A DNA stretch of 64,000 nt from Cognatundibacterium luofuense (GCF_018139685.1 NZ_JAGSPN010000011.1:99548-163547), one strand, 5' to 3'; shown: positions 1 to 8,805, numbered from the stretch's first letter. The notes: generated by a model not told the origin, from the letters alone. Numbers and translations are program-made.

Positions 1-1
1 T

Positions 2-1258
2 CGTGTCAGTTTGTTCGAGGCGGCACCGCAGGCCGGTGGCCGCGCGCGCTCGGTAACGGTTCAGCAGCAAACACTAGATAACGGCCAGCATATTCTGTTA
101 GGCGCCTACCACGACACCCTGCAACTGATCCGTTCACTGGGTGGCGATACTGCACAATTGTTTTTGCGATTACCGCTGCAAATGGTGTATCCGCCTGCCT
201 GTGATGGCATGTCGCTGATCGCACCAAAGTTACCGGTACCATTGCACATGGCGATCGGCTTACTGAAAGCCAGCGGTCTGACGCTGGCCGATAAGCTGGC
301 ACTGGCACGTTTTTCGTCTGCTGCCAAATGGATGGGCTGGCGCTTGCATACCGATGTCAGTGTCAATGATTTACTGGTGCAGTTTGAGCAAACTGAACGC
401 CTGGTCAGGCTGATGTGGCATCCGCTGTGTATTGCTGCGCTGAACACACCACCGGAACGTGCCTCGGCAAATACGTTTCTGGCCGTTTTGCGCGACAGCC
501 TCGGTGCCGGCCGCGCCGCATCCGATATGCTGATCCCGCGCGCGCCACTCGGTGCCATCCTGCCGGAACTGGCAATCCGCTATTTGCAGCAACAGCAGAT
601 GACGGTGCAAACAGGAATGCCGGTGCGTGCGCTGCATCGTCATGGAGATCACTGGTCGCTCAGCAATGCAGAAACAACATTACCCGGAGAATTTGATCAG
701 GTGGTGATTGCCACTGATATCCGCAATTGCCAGCGCTTGCTGGCCAGCGTCAGCGATGCGGATACAACGTCAACCCTGCCGGATTATCAGTTTGAAGCGA
801 TTACCACGGTCTATCTGCAATATCCGGCTACGGTCCGGCTGGATCGCGCGTTTTACGCACTACCGGATCATGCTGCCAGCCAGCATTACGGTCAGTTTGT
901 GTTTGATCGCGGCTGGCTGGATACGCAACAGGCGGGATTGATGGCGGTCGTGATCAGCGCGCCGTCAACACTGCCGGAAACTGAAACACTCGCAGCGCTG
1001 GTTGCGCAGCAACTCGCCACACAAACCGGCATTCAGGCACTTGCGCAGCCGCTCTGGCATCAGGTCATCACCGAAAAACGCGCAACATGGGCTTGCACAC
1101 CGGGAATCCGGCGTCCTTCGCAAGCCACCGGCATCTCAGGCTTATGGATTGCCGGCGATTACACCGACGCTGCCTATCCGGCCACGCTGGAATCTGCGGT
1201 GCGCAGCGGCAAGCAGCTTGCCAGCCTGATACGCGACAGTGCCAGGCAAGCGCGCTGA
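2..1258 (+). CDS. hpnE: Hydroxysqualene dehydroxylase HpnE, 5' end cut by window edge
   Basis: FAD-dependent amine-oxidase-fold enzyme. HpnE oxidises hydroxysqualene to squalene in the HpnC/HpnD/HpnE route to hopanoid or carotenoid precursors. The reading frame runs open to the window edge (RVSLFEAAP is in frame before the first possible TTG at 11), so the dinucleotide-binding GxGxxG at the true N-terminus lies outside. Visible are the GGRARSV segment that follows the Rossmann beta-strand and the C-terminal FAD-contact segment GLWIAGDYTDAAYPATLESA. About 418 residues are present of the usual 420-450. hpnC and hpnD would be expected just upstream. The family is certain (FAD-dependent desaturase-like); HpnE is preferred over a phytoene desaturase from overall resemblance. 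Confidence 0.85.
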   Translation, partial: RVSLFEAAPQAGGRARSVTVQQQTLDNGQHILLGAYHDTLQLIRSLGGDTAQLFLRLPLQMVYPPACDGMSLIAPKLPVPLHMAIGLLKASGLTLADKLALARFSSAAKWMGWRLHTDVSVNDLLVQFEQTERLVRLMWHPLCIAALNTPPERASANTFLAVLRDSLGAGRAASDMLIPRAPLGAILPELAIRYLQQQQMTVQTGMPVRALHRHGDHWSLSNAETTLPGEFDQVVIATDIRNCQRLLASVSDADTTSTLPDYQFEAITTVYLQYPATVRLDRAFYALPDHAASQHYGQFVFDRGWLDTQQAGLMAVVISAPSTLPETETLAALVAQQLATQTGIQALAQPLWHQVITEKRATWACTPGIRRPSQATGISGLWIAGDYTDAAYPATLESAVRSGKQLASLIRDSARQAR

Positions 1259-1281
1259 ACCGGGTTTCAGCCTGAAAACGG

Positions 1282-1382
1282 CCTGAAAATGGCTCAAATG
1301 CGGTGTTTTGCACAGCGATCCGGCGGTCGTCGGCAGAAAGTCCGGGCCTCCGAAAATGCCGGATGACGATATTTGCACAATG
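1282..1382 (+). repeat. Convergent-gap repeat, copy 1
   Basis: First of six copies of a dispersed element of about 100 bp. It lies 23 bp after the hpnE stop, between the convergent genes hpnE and radA. Left box ATGCGG..TTTTGCACA starts at 1298; right box ATGACG..TTTGCACA starts at 1363, 65 bp later. The core CGGTCGTCGGCAGAAA is at 1324-1339. In this copy ATCCGGC and GCCGGAT form an inverted repeat around the core, but that feature is not kept in the other copies. The left flank carries TTTCAG..TGAAAA half-palindromes. Confidence 0.85.
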
Positions 1383-1465
1383 CCGTCCGCTTTCCGGTAC
1401 GAAAATGTCTGGATAAACACCGCCTGCCATCGGTGCCGGATGGCGACAGCACAATCAACAAGCAT

Positions 1466-1496
1466 AAAAAACGGGCCAGCGCCACTGACCCGTTTC
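1466..1496 (-). terminator. Rho-independent terminator of radA
   Basis: Inverted repeat AAACGGG...CCCGTTT with inner CAG/CTG pairing. Read leftward it ends in a run of T, which fits the end of radA, 56 bp after its stop. Confidence 0.8.
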
Positions 1497-1551
1497 CTGA
1501 GTACAACTAAAACCTGACCGCGCCCGCCAGTTGCGCACAGTAACCGCAAAC

Positions 1552-2934
1552 TCAGCTCATATCATCGATATCGCGGATTTTCGCCATCGCTTCTTCAATG
1601 CGATCAACGCCGACGATGGTCAGCCCTTCCACCGGCTGCTTCGGCACATTTGCCTTCGGAATCATTGCCACCGTAAAGCCGAGCTTAGCCGCTTCACGCA
1701 AACGTTCCTGACCACGCGGAGCGGGACGGATTTCACCAGCCAGCCCGACTTCACCAAACACTACCAGACGACGAGGCAGCGCTTTGTTACGCATGGACGA
1801 ATGAATCGCCAGCAATACCGCCAGATCCGCTGCCGGTTCGGTAATTTTGACGCCGCCGACCGCGTTGATAAACACATCCTGATCAGCTGCCGCCACGCCC
1901 GCATGACGGTGCAGCACCGCCAGCAGCATCGCCAGCCGGTTTTGCTCCAGTCCCACAGACAAGCGTTTTGCATTCGGCGAAAACGCGGCATCCACCAGCG
2001 CCTGAATTTCTACCAGTAAGGGGCGCGTTCCTTCCTGCGTCACCATCACGCAAGAACCCGGCACTTGTGTTTCATGCTGCGATAAAAACAAGGCCGATGG
2101 ATTCGATACGCCGCGCAGACCACGCTCTGTCATTGCGAACACACCGAGTTCATTGACCGCTCCAAAACGGTTTTTGATCGCCCGCACCAGGCGGAAACTG
2201 CTGTGTGTGTCACCTTCAAAATACAGCACCGTATCGACAATATGCTCCAGCACGCGCGGCCCTGCCAGCGCGCCTTCCTTGGTCACGTGGCCGACCAGAA
2301 TCATGGTGATATTGTTGGTTTTCGCCATACGGGTCAGCTGTGCCGCGCATTCACGCACCTGCGCCACCGAACCCGGTGCCGAAGTCAGTGCTTCAGAATA
2401 CAGGGTCTGAATCGAATCAATCACCACCACCTGCGGCTGATGCTCTGCCAGTGTTTGCAGAATTTTTTCGAGCTGAATTTCCGCCTGTAACTGCACACCG
2501 TTTGCATCCACCGCCAGCCGTTTGGCGCGCAGTGCAATTTGCGCACCGGATTCTTCGCCACTCACGTAAAGCACTTTGCGGATACGGGCCAGATGCGACA
2601 AGGCTTGCAACAGCAAGGTGGATTTACCGATGCCGGGATCACCGCCAATCAGCACCACACCGCCGGGAACCAGCCCGCCGCCCAGCACACGGTCAAACTC
2701 TTCCATGGAGGTCGAAAAGCGCGGTACATCTTCCGCATCGATATCCGTCAGGTTCATCACCGGTGCCGTTTGCGCCAGACTTTGCGGACGGGAAGCAGCA
2801 AAGCGGTTATTCGCGCTTTCCATGAGCGTTTCGACCATGGTGTTCCACTGCCCGCAAGCCGGACATTTACCCGCCCATTTCGCAGAAATACCGCCGCATT
2901 CGGTACAGGTGTACTGGGTCTTTGCTTTTGCCAT
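1552..2934 (-). CDS. radA: DNA repair protein RadA
   Basis: RadA is a RecA-like ATPase that helps branch migration of recombination intermediates. The 460-residue protein has the full family layout: an N-terminal zinc finger (C10, C13, C24, C27), Walker A GGDPGIGKST near residue 100, the RadA-specific KNRFG motif near residue 258, and a C-terminal Lon-protease-like domain (PRRLVVFGEVGLAGEIRP) lacking a catalytic role. Length is normal. It is convergent with hpnE and divergent from lplT, with about 137 bp between the two start codons for both promoters. Nothing unusual in the coding sequence. Confidence 0.97.
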   Translation of the reverse strand: MAKAKTQYTCTECGGISAKWAGKCPACGQWNTMVETLMESANNRFAASRPQSLAQTAPVMNLTDIDAEDVPRFSTSMEEFDRVLGGGLVPGGVVLIGGDPGIGKSTLLLQALSHLARIRKVLYVSGEESGAQIALRAKRLAVDANGVQLQAEIQLEKILQTLAEHQPQVVVIDSIQTLYSEALTSAPGSVAQVRECAAQLTRMAKTNNITMILVGHVTKEGALAGPRVLEHIVDTVLYFEGDTHSSFRLVRAIKNRFGAVNELGVFAMTERGLRGVSNPSALFLSQHETQVPGSCVMVTQEGTRPLLVEIQALVDAAFSPNAKRLSVGLEQNRLAMLLAVLHRHAGVAAADQDVFINAVGGVKITEPAADLAVLLAIHSSMRNKALPRRLVVFGEVGLAGEIRPAPRGQERLREAAKLGFTVAMIPKANVPKQPVEGLTIVGVDRIEEAMAKIRDIDDMS

Positions 2935-3071
2935 ACGATGCCGTCAGAAACTGGAAAATACTGATATTTTAACCAGTATTCGACGCAGAACTTGTTTTAT
3001 TTCCGCTGTCTTTCCGGTTTTTCATGGTATAAAGCTCACCCAACACAGTTTGTAACAGGCTCATACCCAGC

Positions 3072-4334
3072 ATGAAACGTGGTTTTTATATGATTATGGC
3101 GGCGCAGTTTTTTTCGTCGCTCGCAGACAATGCTCTGCTGATCGCGGCGATCAAACTGCTCGAATCCATGGAATCACCCGGCTGGATGACGCCGTTACTG
3201 AAACTGGTATTCGCCCTCTTCTACGTCTTACTTGCTGCATTCGTTGGCGCTTTTGCGGATGCATGGCCGAAGGGTAAGGTCATGTTTATGACCAACCTGA
3301 TCAAGGTCGGCGGCTGCGCACTGATGTTCATGCATGTGCATCCGCTAATCTCTTATGCAGTGGTCGGGCTTGGCGCTGCAGCTTACTCCCCAGCCAAATA
3401 CGGTATTCTGACGGAGCTTTTACCCGCCGAGAAACTGGTGGCTGCGAATGGATGGATCGAAGGATTAACCGTTTTATCTATTATTCTGGGAACGGTACTG
3501 GGGGGAAGACTGGTCAATCCGGAAGTCTCTGCCGCCCTGCTCGCATTCGATTTTCCTGTAATCGACTTCGGAATCAATACGTCACATGAAGCCGCCCTGA
3601 CCGTGATTGCGGTACTGTACGGCGTTGCTGCATTGTTCAACCTGCGCATCCCACATACAGGAGCAGTCTATGAACATCAGCAAACCAATCCTGTTCGCCT
3701 GATTACAGATTTTGCAAACTGTTGCAGCGTGTTATGGAAAGATAAACTGGGGCAAATTTCACTGGCAATTACAACACTGTTCTGGGGTGCAGGTGCCACA
3801 CTACAGTTCATCGTCCTGAAGTGGGCTCAGGAATCCCTCAATATGCCACTGGATAAAAGCGCAAACTTGCAAGGCGTGGTTGCCATAGGTATAGCACTGG
3901 GTGCAGTTGGCGCAGCAAAAATTATCCCTTTACGAAAATCCCTGAGTGTTATGCCAATGGGTGTGGCGATGGGTCTGGTTGTGACAATGATGATTTTCAT
4001 CCATAACGTGACGCTGGCTTATCCGCTACTGATACTGGTAGGTGTGCTGGCCGGTTTCTTCGTGGTACCAATGAATGCCTTGCTGCAGCATCGCGGACAC
4101 GTACTGATGAGTGCAGGTCATTCGATCGCGGTACAGAATTTCAATGAGAATTTGTCGGTGCTGACGATGCTGGGTCTTTATGCACTGATGATCAAACTGG
4201 ATCTGAACGTTAAAACCGTGATTGTGATGTTCGGTTTATTCGTTGCCTGCTCCACTTATCTGGTGATGCGCCGTCATGCTGCTAATCAGCGCGAATTTGA
4301 TTCCGTCGCGCTGATCGGTGAACACAAACACTGA
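3072..4334 (+). CDS. lplT: Lysophospholipid transporter LplT
   Basis: Major-facilitator protein of the inner membrane that flips lysophospholipids, chiefly lyso-PE, inward for reacylation. It has 420 residues with about a dozen hydrophobic segments; the N-terminal MKRGFYMIMAAQFFSSLADN and the segment SPAKYGILTELLP are typical of LplT. In enterobacteria lplT sits beside aas (acyltransferase), but no aas is seen here, so the partner must be elsewhere. No strong ribosome-binding site precedes the ATG. The stop codon is only 9 bp from that of the convergent DUF1853 gene, and no terminator hairpin fits between them. Confidence 0.93.
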   Translation: MKRGFYMIMAAQFFSSLADNALLIAAIKLLESMESPGWMTPLLKLVFALFYVLLAAFVGAFADAWPKGKVMFMTNLIKVGGCALMFMHVHPLISYAVVGLGAAAYSPAKYGILTELLPAEKLVAANGWIEGLTVLSIILGTVLGGRLVNPEVSAALLAFDFPVIDFGINTSHEAALTVIAVLYGVAALFNLRIPHTGAVYEHQQTNPVRLITDFANCCSVLWKDKLGQISLAITTLFWGAGATLQFIVLKWAQESLNMPLDKSANLQGVVAIGIALGAVGAAKIIPLRKSLSVMPMGVAMGLVVTMMIFIHNVTLAYPLLILVGVLAGFFVVPMNALLQHRGHVLMSAGHSIAVQNFNENLSVLTMLGLYALMIKLDLNVKTVIVMFGLFVACSTYLVMRRHAANQREFDSVALIGEHKH

Positions 4335-4343
4335 TCAAAAATC

Positions 4344-5291
4344 TTAGCCGGTCAGTTCAGATTGCCGCTGCAACGTCAGTTCAGCGGCAATTGCTTTTTC
4401 AGCCCAGCTGTCCGGTATCACCATCGCCCTGCCCGACTCCAGCCATTGCCCGTCCTGCTGTTTTAATGTTGCCAGCATGTACGGCGCTTCCTGCTTTTGC
4501 CATTCTGCCTGCAACAACGGCAGGCATTCTGCGGCGGCACGCACTTCAGATTCAGGGCAAATTGCCGGTGCCAGCCACGCCATCTTAGGTAACAGACATG
4601 TTGGTTCCTGCAAGGCTGCCAGTTCGTCCGTAGTCAGAATCAGGCCGCGTGCATGCTGAGGATGCAATCCCGGTGTATGCACATCTGCATTGTGCGAACG
4701 GTAAAACAGCCAGCCTTTGATCATCGCAGACGCGGAATGCACCGGCTGATCCAGCACGGATTGCGCCAGTGCCGTTTGCCCCAGCTGCATTTGCTGACGT
4801 AACATTTTCGGAATTTTCAGTCCCAGCGCATCGGCGAGATTCGGGCCCAGAAACTGCATCAGTCCGGCATCCGGCTGGTGCTGACGGCACAGATAAAATT
4901 TCGTCGCCAGCTCTACATGATGATAACCATCGTTTGTGGTCAGCAGAAAATCAAACTCACCGGCAGTGATGCCTCTTTCGTTGTGAATCTGCACGCCGCG
5001 GCGAAAAGCCAATCCTTCCGTCTGCAATGCAAATGCCAGTAACTGCTCTGCATACAAACCCAGACGACGCACCGGCATTTGTGCAAGAAAGGTTTCCAGT
5101 TCGGCTTGCACAGCAACCGGCTCACTTTGCAAGCGCTGCCACAAGCGCGGGAATTGCAATACCGGATTCAGCGCAGCACCGTGCCAGCAAGGCGCATGCT
5201 CATCCAGTAAAGGGGGAGATAACAGCAGCCAGCACAGTGCGCGCAATGGATACGATGCGTAGCTGTGCCAGCCGGACGGAGCGGAATCCAC
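4344..5291 (-). CDS. DUF1853 family protein
   Basis: A 315-residue protein recognised as DUF1853, a family of unknown function. It starts with GTG 2 bp after the stop of the uracil-DNA glycosylase gene, so it is the last gene of the tsaB-rimI-udg operon. The stretch around residues 110-140 (GEFDFLLTTNDG then HHVELATKFYLC) has the D...E..K spacing seen in PD-(D/E)XK nuclease folds; this is a weak visual resemblance, not a proven homology. No signal peptide or membrane segment is seen, so it is probably cytoplasmic. Linkage to a DNA repair glycosylase makes a nucleic-acid role plausible, as inference only. Confidence 0.8.
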   Translation of the reverse strand: MDSAPSGWHSYASYPLRALCWLLLSPPLLDEHAPCWHGAALNPVLQFPRLWQRLQSEPVAVQAELETFLAQMPVRRLGLYAEQLLAFALQTEGLAFRRGVQIHNERGITAGEFDFLLTTNDGYHHVELATKFYLCRQHQPDAGLMQFLGPNLADALGLKIPKMLRQQMQLGQTALAQSVLDQPVHSASAMIKGWLFYRSHNADVHTPGLHPQHARGLILTTDELAALQEPTCLLPKMAWLAPAICPESEVRAAAECLPLLQAEWQKQEAPYMLATLKQQDGQWLESGRAMVIPDSWAEKAIAAELTLQRQSELTG

Positions 5292-5293
5292 GT

Positions 5294-6238
5294 TTATTCA
5301 GGCGAAAAATGATCCAGTGCCAGACATAAATCCTGCCAGGCTTTGGCTTTGTCTGCCGGTTTGCGTAATAAATACGCCGGATGGTAAGTTGCCACCAGTG
5401 GAATACCGTTCAACTGGTGGACGCGTCCGCGCAATTGTCCGACCGGCGTTTCCGGACTCATTCCGAGCAAACTCACCGCCGCCGTTTTACCCAGCGCAAT
5501 AATCATACGCGGCTGTATCAGTGCAATCTGACGATGCAGATACGGCAAACAGGCAGCGACTTCTTCCGCTGAAGGCGGACGGTCACGGCCATTGTCATCG
5601 GTAGGGCGGCATTTCACGATATTCGCAATATACGCACGCTGTCCGCGGGCGATGCCAAGTGCACGCAGCATATTGTCGAGCAACTGACCCGCAGCACCGA
5701 CAAAGGGTTCGCCCTGAAGATTTTCGTTGTAACCGGGCCCTTCCCCGACAAATAACCATGGTGCAGCAGGATCACCGACACCGAACACCGTATTCGCCCT
5801 GCCCTGACACAAACCGCACTGCTGGCAGGAAGCAACTTCTGTTTGCAATGTCTGCCAGTCCATAGACTGAATACGCGATACCCGGGAACCGTCTGAAGGC
5901 GGAACATCCGCAACGGCAAATGGTTCATCAAATTCCGCAACCGGCAGGAACATCAATTCCTCAACATTGCTGCCATCCATGCTGACCAGCACTGATTCCT
6001 GAATCGGTGCCTCGTCTGTCACAGTCACAACAGGTGCTGCATCTACAGCAGTCATCTGGACAGGTGCGCCACCATCAACGTCAGCAAGTACAGCCTGCTC
6101 AACTTCGGGCGGCATGGATACGGCAGTTTCTGCAGTTTCCGCTGTTTCTGCTGTCACCGGATGTTTGCTGAGCCATAAAGGACCCAGCCCCATTTCATCG
6201 AAAACCCGTAACTGATGGACTGCAGACACCGGATTCAT
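5294..6238 (-). CDS. Uracil-DNA glycosylase, family 4 (iron-sulphur type)
   Basis: Removes uracil from DNA to start base excision repair. The catalytic half, from about residue 130 of 314, shows the 4Fe-4S cysteines (CQQCGLC), the family motif GEGPGYNE with EPFVGAAGQLLDNML, and the C-terminal motif TYHPAYLLR. This matches family 4 and 5 enzymes; GEGPG and the start of the cysteine cluster favour family 4. The first 125 or so residues are a low-complexity Ala/Val/Thr/Glu-rich region without recognisable domain, as in many betaproteobacterial versions. It overlaps rimI by 1 bp (ATGA) and is followed 2 bp later by DUF1853, so the four genes are translationally coupled. Confidence 0.92.
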   Translation of the reverse strand: MNPVSAVHQLRVFDEMGLGPLWLSKHPVTAETAETAETAVSMPPEVEQAVLADVDGGAPVQMTAVDAAPVVTVTDEAPIQESVLVSMDGSNVEELMFLPVAEFDEPFAVADVPPSDGSRVSRIQSMDWQTLQTEVASCQQCGLCQGRANTVFGVGDPAAPWLFVGEGPGYNENLQGEPFVGAAGQLLDNMLRALGIARGQRAYIANIVKCRPTDDNGRDRPPSAEEVAACLPYLHRQIALIQPRMIIALGKTAAVSLLGMSPETPVGQLRGRVHQLNGIPLVATYHPAYLLRKPADKAKAWQDLCLALDHFSPE

Positions 6239-6690
6239 CAGAGTATCTTCCTCATTACAATTGCATCTTCACGCGTATGCGCATCAACCGGATAGTAATT
6301 TTTACGTTTGCCGATTTCGGCAAATCCGGCGGACTGGTAAACCGTAATCGCGCGCGCATTGGAGCGGCGTACTTCCAGCAACACTGATTCAAAACCCTGC
6401 TCACGACCGTATTGCTGCATGAAGTCGAGCAAAACCCTGGCCAGACCACGTCCCTGTGATGCCGGCTGCACTGTGATATTCAGCAAGTGCAATTCTTCCA
6501 GCACCGGCATTAAGAACATATAGGCTTGTATGTCGCCATCCGCATTACGAATGCCGAAAGCAGCATAAGCCGCTACAAAGGAATCGGTAAAATGTCCGCG
6601 CGTCCACGGATGGCTGTGCGCCTGCTCTTCCACCGGTAACAGGCAGTCAATATCTGCCATATGCAGCGCAGAAACTTGCTGTGACAGCAT
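6238..6690 (-). CDS. rimI: Ribosomal protein S18 alanine N-acetyltransferase RimI
   Basis: GNAT-fold acetyltransferase that modifies the N-terminal alanine of ribosomal protein S18. At 150 residues it is the usual size and shows the acetyl-CoA loop (QGRGLARVLL) near residue 90 and the motif LLEVRRSNARAITVYQSAGF that is characteristic of RimI. It lies between tsaB and udg with 1-bp overlaps on both sides. tsaB-rimI adjacency is widely conserved in bacteria and supports the name. Confidence 0.93.
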   Translation of the reverse strand: MLSQQVSALHMADIDCLLPVEEQAHSHPWTRGHFTDSFVAAYAAFGIRNADGDIQAYMFLMPVLEELHLLNITVQPASQGRGLARVLLDFMQQYGREQGFESVLLEVRRSNARAITVYQSAGFAEIGKRKNYYPVDAHTREDAIVMRKIL

Positions 6691-7385
6691 TACGGCCGCC
6701 CCTGCAATGCACGTTCTGCCGTTGTCAGTGCAATTTTATTACGCAGATACAGTGGCTCCGCCTCTGCAGCACTGACAGTTTGTCCGGCTAAAAAGCGCTG
6801 ACTGCCGATACGGGCTACGTCAGCGGCATGCGGTCGGGCATGCACCAGAGGGCAAGCAGCCGCCGCTTCCGGCACTTCCAGCCCCGGCCCCAGCGCCAGT
6901 ACCAGCGAAGGATACTGTTGCAGCCAGTCTGCCAGCAAAGCAGCATCAATCGCTGTCAGTACCGGTGCAATCAGCACGCTGACAGTCTGATTCTGTACGC
7001 GGCAGACCGCCGCATACATTTCTTTCATGCGTGCATCCAGCAAGCACAGAAAATCCGCATCGCCATGCTGTGCAGCAGCGGCCAGCGCCATTGCTTCCAG
7101 CGTGACTACCGGCACCACCGGCAAATCTGCGCCGTAAGCCATACCCTGCACCATTCCGCATGCTGTGCGCACACCGGTGAAAGCGCCGGGCCCGCAACCG
7201 AATGCGATTGCATCACAATCCTGCAGTGCAATACCCGCATCGCCAAGCAAACGCTGCATGGCTGGCAGACTGGCTTCAGAATGGGTTTCTGCCGAAGGAA
7301 TATCAATGAAAGACAGTTTGCCGTCGCGCAATAAAGCGGCAGAGGCAAACTCATTGGAGGTTTCTATTGCTAAAATTGTCGTCAT
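6690..7385 (-). CDS. tsaB: tRNA threonylcarbamoyladenosine synthesis protein TsaB
   Basis: Actin-like ATPase-fold partner of TsaD, needed to form N6-threonylcarbamoyladenosine (t6A37) in ANN-decoding tRNAs. The 231-residue protein begins MTTILAIETSNE and has GCGPGAFTGVRTA near residue 65, both hallmarks of TsaB; the metal-binding histidines of TsaD are absent, as expected. It is the first gene of the leftward operon tsaB-rimI-udg-DUF1853, with a 121-bp divergent gap to the thioredoxin-like gene in which its promoter must lie. Confidence 0.95.
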   Translation of the reverse strand: MTTILAIETSNEFASAALLRDGKLSFIDIPSAETHSEASLPAMQRLLGDAGIALQDCDAIAFGCGPGAFTGVRTACGMVQGMAYGADLPVVPVVTLEAMALAAAAQHGDADFLCLLDARMKEMYAAVCRVQNQTVSVLIAPVLTAIDAALLADWLQQYPSLVLALGPGLEVPEAAAACPLVHARPHAADVARIGSQRFLAGQTVSAAEAEPLYLRNKIALTTAERALQGRP

Positions 7386-7506
7386 TTCGCTATTGTACTT
7401 GCTTCATCCGGCACTGCGCTGCAGTTTGCGCACGCAGCATGCATAATCCGCCTTGTGCGATTCGCTTACCGGAAGTTTGCTTCATTTTTGCATCTGACTA
7501 TTATTT

Positions 7507-7920
7507 ATGACCGTGTTATCTCTGCAACCTGACAGCATTCAGGAACATTTACCAAACAGCCGCTGGCTGGTTGCCTGCCTTTGTGCCGCATGGTGCGATA
7601 CCTGCAATGCTTATCGCAGTGCATTTGAAGCACTTGCGGAGAAACATCCGGACAAATGCTTTTGCTGGATCGATATCGAGGATCAGGCCAGTCTGGTCGA
7701 AGACATCGATATCGAAAATTTCCCGACAATACTGGTGCAGATTGATGATCAGATCGAGTTTCTGGGCACGATGCTGCCGGATACTCAGCAATTGCATCGT
7801 ATGCTGCAATCATTCAGTGCTCCGGAAGACGGGTCCCGGAAAAAATTTCAACGCACATCGCTAAATCAGCATGCGCCAGATGGCTGGAACTTACGCACGA
7901 GCCTGCTGGAGATGCAATAA
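7507..7920 (+). CDS. Thioredoxin-like protein with WCDTC active site
   Basis: A 137-residue cytoplasmic thioredoxin-fold protein (no signal peptide). The redox motif is WCDTC (C30, C33), not the canonical WCGPC. The segments FCWIDIEDQ and NFPTILVQIDDQ match the strands and cis-Pro region (FPT) of thioredoxins. The change of GP to DT should alter redox potential and partner choice; its substrate is unknown. It stands alone on the plus strand, followed by a hairpin and then the tRNA-Arg cluster. Confidence 0.8.
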   Translation: MTVLSLQPDSIQEHLPNSRWLVACLCAAWCDTCNAYRSAFEALAEKHPDKCFCWIDIEDQASLVEDIDIENFPTILVQIDDQIEFLGTMLPDTQQLHRMLQSFSAPEDGSRKKFQRTSLNQHAPDGWNLRTSLLEMQ

Positions 7921-7927
7921 AATAACC

Positions 7928-7952
7928 GCCGCTGCGTTTGCAATGCAGCGGC
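7928..7952 (+). terminator. Hairpin after the thioredoxin-like gene
   Basis: Perfect inverted repeat GCCGCTGC / GCAGCGGC with a 9-nt loop, 8 bp after the stop codon. No T run follows, so termination strength is uncertain. Confidence 0.5.
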
Positions 7953-7990
7953 AATCAGGCAACGTGCATTAAGTAGGTCCGGAAAACAAA

Positions 7991-8020
7991 AAAGGATCAG
8001 ATTTTCATCTGATCCTTTTT
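7991..8020 (-). terminator. Terminator of tRNA-Arg copy 1
   Basis: Perfect stem GGATCAGAT / ATCTGATCC (7994-8015) with a 4-nt loop, flanked by A and T runs, 9 bp beyond the encoded CCA of the tRNA. Confidence 0.85.
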
Positions 8021-8028
8021 CTTAATAC

Positions 8029-8105
8029 TGGTGCGGCCGGCAGGAATCGAACCCACGACCCCTTGGTTCGTAGCCAAGTACTCTATCCAGCTGAGCTACG
8101 GCCGC
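8029..8105 (-). tRNA. tRNA-Arg (anticodon ACG), copy 1
   Basis: 77-nt gene with a 7-bp acceptor stem (GCGGCCG / CGGCCGC), D arm, anticodon stem CTTGG/CCAAG with loop CTACGAA (anticodon ACG, normally edited to ICG), T arm GTGGGTTCGAATC and an encoded 3' CCA. Identical in sequence to the two copies at 8440 and 8676. Confidence 0.97.
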
Positions 8106-8401
8106 GAAGACAGTGATTATGCACGATACGGCCAAAAAAAGCCAGCCCCTCAGCCTGATTCTTTATCTGTCACATTTTTTCCGGATATGATTCCCGGCGG
8201 AGAAACGCAAATCGAAACAAATTAAAACAGAATCAGCTATCCGGGACTCAGGTAAACAGCGGCAACACTCGCGCAAACAAACCGATATTGCAGCAGCCAG
8301 GACAGGATCTTTGTTTATTTTTATTTCGGAAAATTTGCCGGAACTGGCAATGCAATGCGCAAGAACGCGCCGGAGCAACCTTTCCAAACGCACAAAACAA
8401 A
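8106..8401. other. Spacer between tRNA-Arg copies 1 and 2
   Basis: About 295 bp with no supportable gene. It should carry the promoter of copy 1, but I could not pick a convincing -35/-10 pair. The spacer between copies 2 and 3 is much shorter (about 115 bp) and shares no obvious sequence with it. Confidence 0.6.
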
Positions 8402-8432
8402 AAAAGACCAGATTTTCATCTGGTCTTTTTTC
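8402..8432 (-). terminator. Terminator of tRNA-Arg copy 2
   Basis: Stem GACCAGAT / ATCTGGTC (8406-8425), same TTTC loop as copy 1 but with both arms changed so that pairing is kept, flanked by A and T runs. Confidence 0.85.
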
Positions 8433-8439
8433 TTAAAGC

Positions 8440-8516
8440 TGGTGCGGCCGGCAGGAATCGAACCCACGACCCCTTGGTTCGTAGCCAAGTACTCTATCCA
8501 GCTGAGCTACGGCCGC
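8440..8516 (-). tRNA. tRNA-Arg (anticodon ACG), copy 2
   Basis: Same 77-nt sequence as copy 1, including loop CTACGAA and encoded CCA. The bases between its CCA and the terminator differ slightly from copies 1 and 3. Confidence 0.97.
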
Positions 8517-8630
8517 GCAAGAGAACGAAACTATAACAGAACCGGCGCCGCTTTTCCAGTCCTGAATATAAAAAACAGAAGAAACCGGTAATTTCACGAG
8601 CATATCCTGCACCAGGCTTCGGGTGCACAA

Positions 8631-8668
8631 AAACAAAAAAGGACCAGATTTTCATCTGATCCTTTTTC
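8631..8668 (-). terminator. Terminator of tRNA-Arg copy 3
   Basis: Stem GGACCAGAT / ATCTGATCC (8641-8662). One arm matches copy 2 and the other copy 1, which leaves one G-U type pair in the RNA. Confidence 0.85.
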
Positions 8669-8675
8669 TTAATAC

Positions 8676-8752
8676 TGGTGCGGCCGGCAGGAATCGAACC
8701 CACGACCCCTTGGTTCGTAGCCAAGTACTCTATCCAGCTGAGCTACGGCCGC
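8676..8752 (-). tRNA. tRNA-Arg (anticodon ACG), copy 3
   Basis: Third identical 77-nt copy. It is the first of the cluster in the direction of transcription and lies 53 bp beyond the kup stop codon, on the same strand as kup. Confidence 0.97.
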
Positions 8753-8805
8753 GAAGACATGTATTATAGGTAAAACCCTCCTTCTTGTAAAGAGGGCCTG
8801 CCATT

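Noticed and set aside
7991-8752. Possible CRISPR-like or tandem repeat array
   Set aside because: The repeated units are tRNA-Arg genes plus their terminators with unequal spacers; no array-type repeat or cas gene is present.
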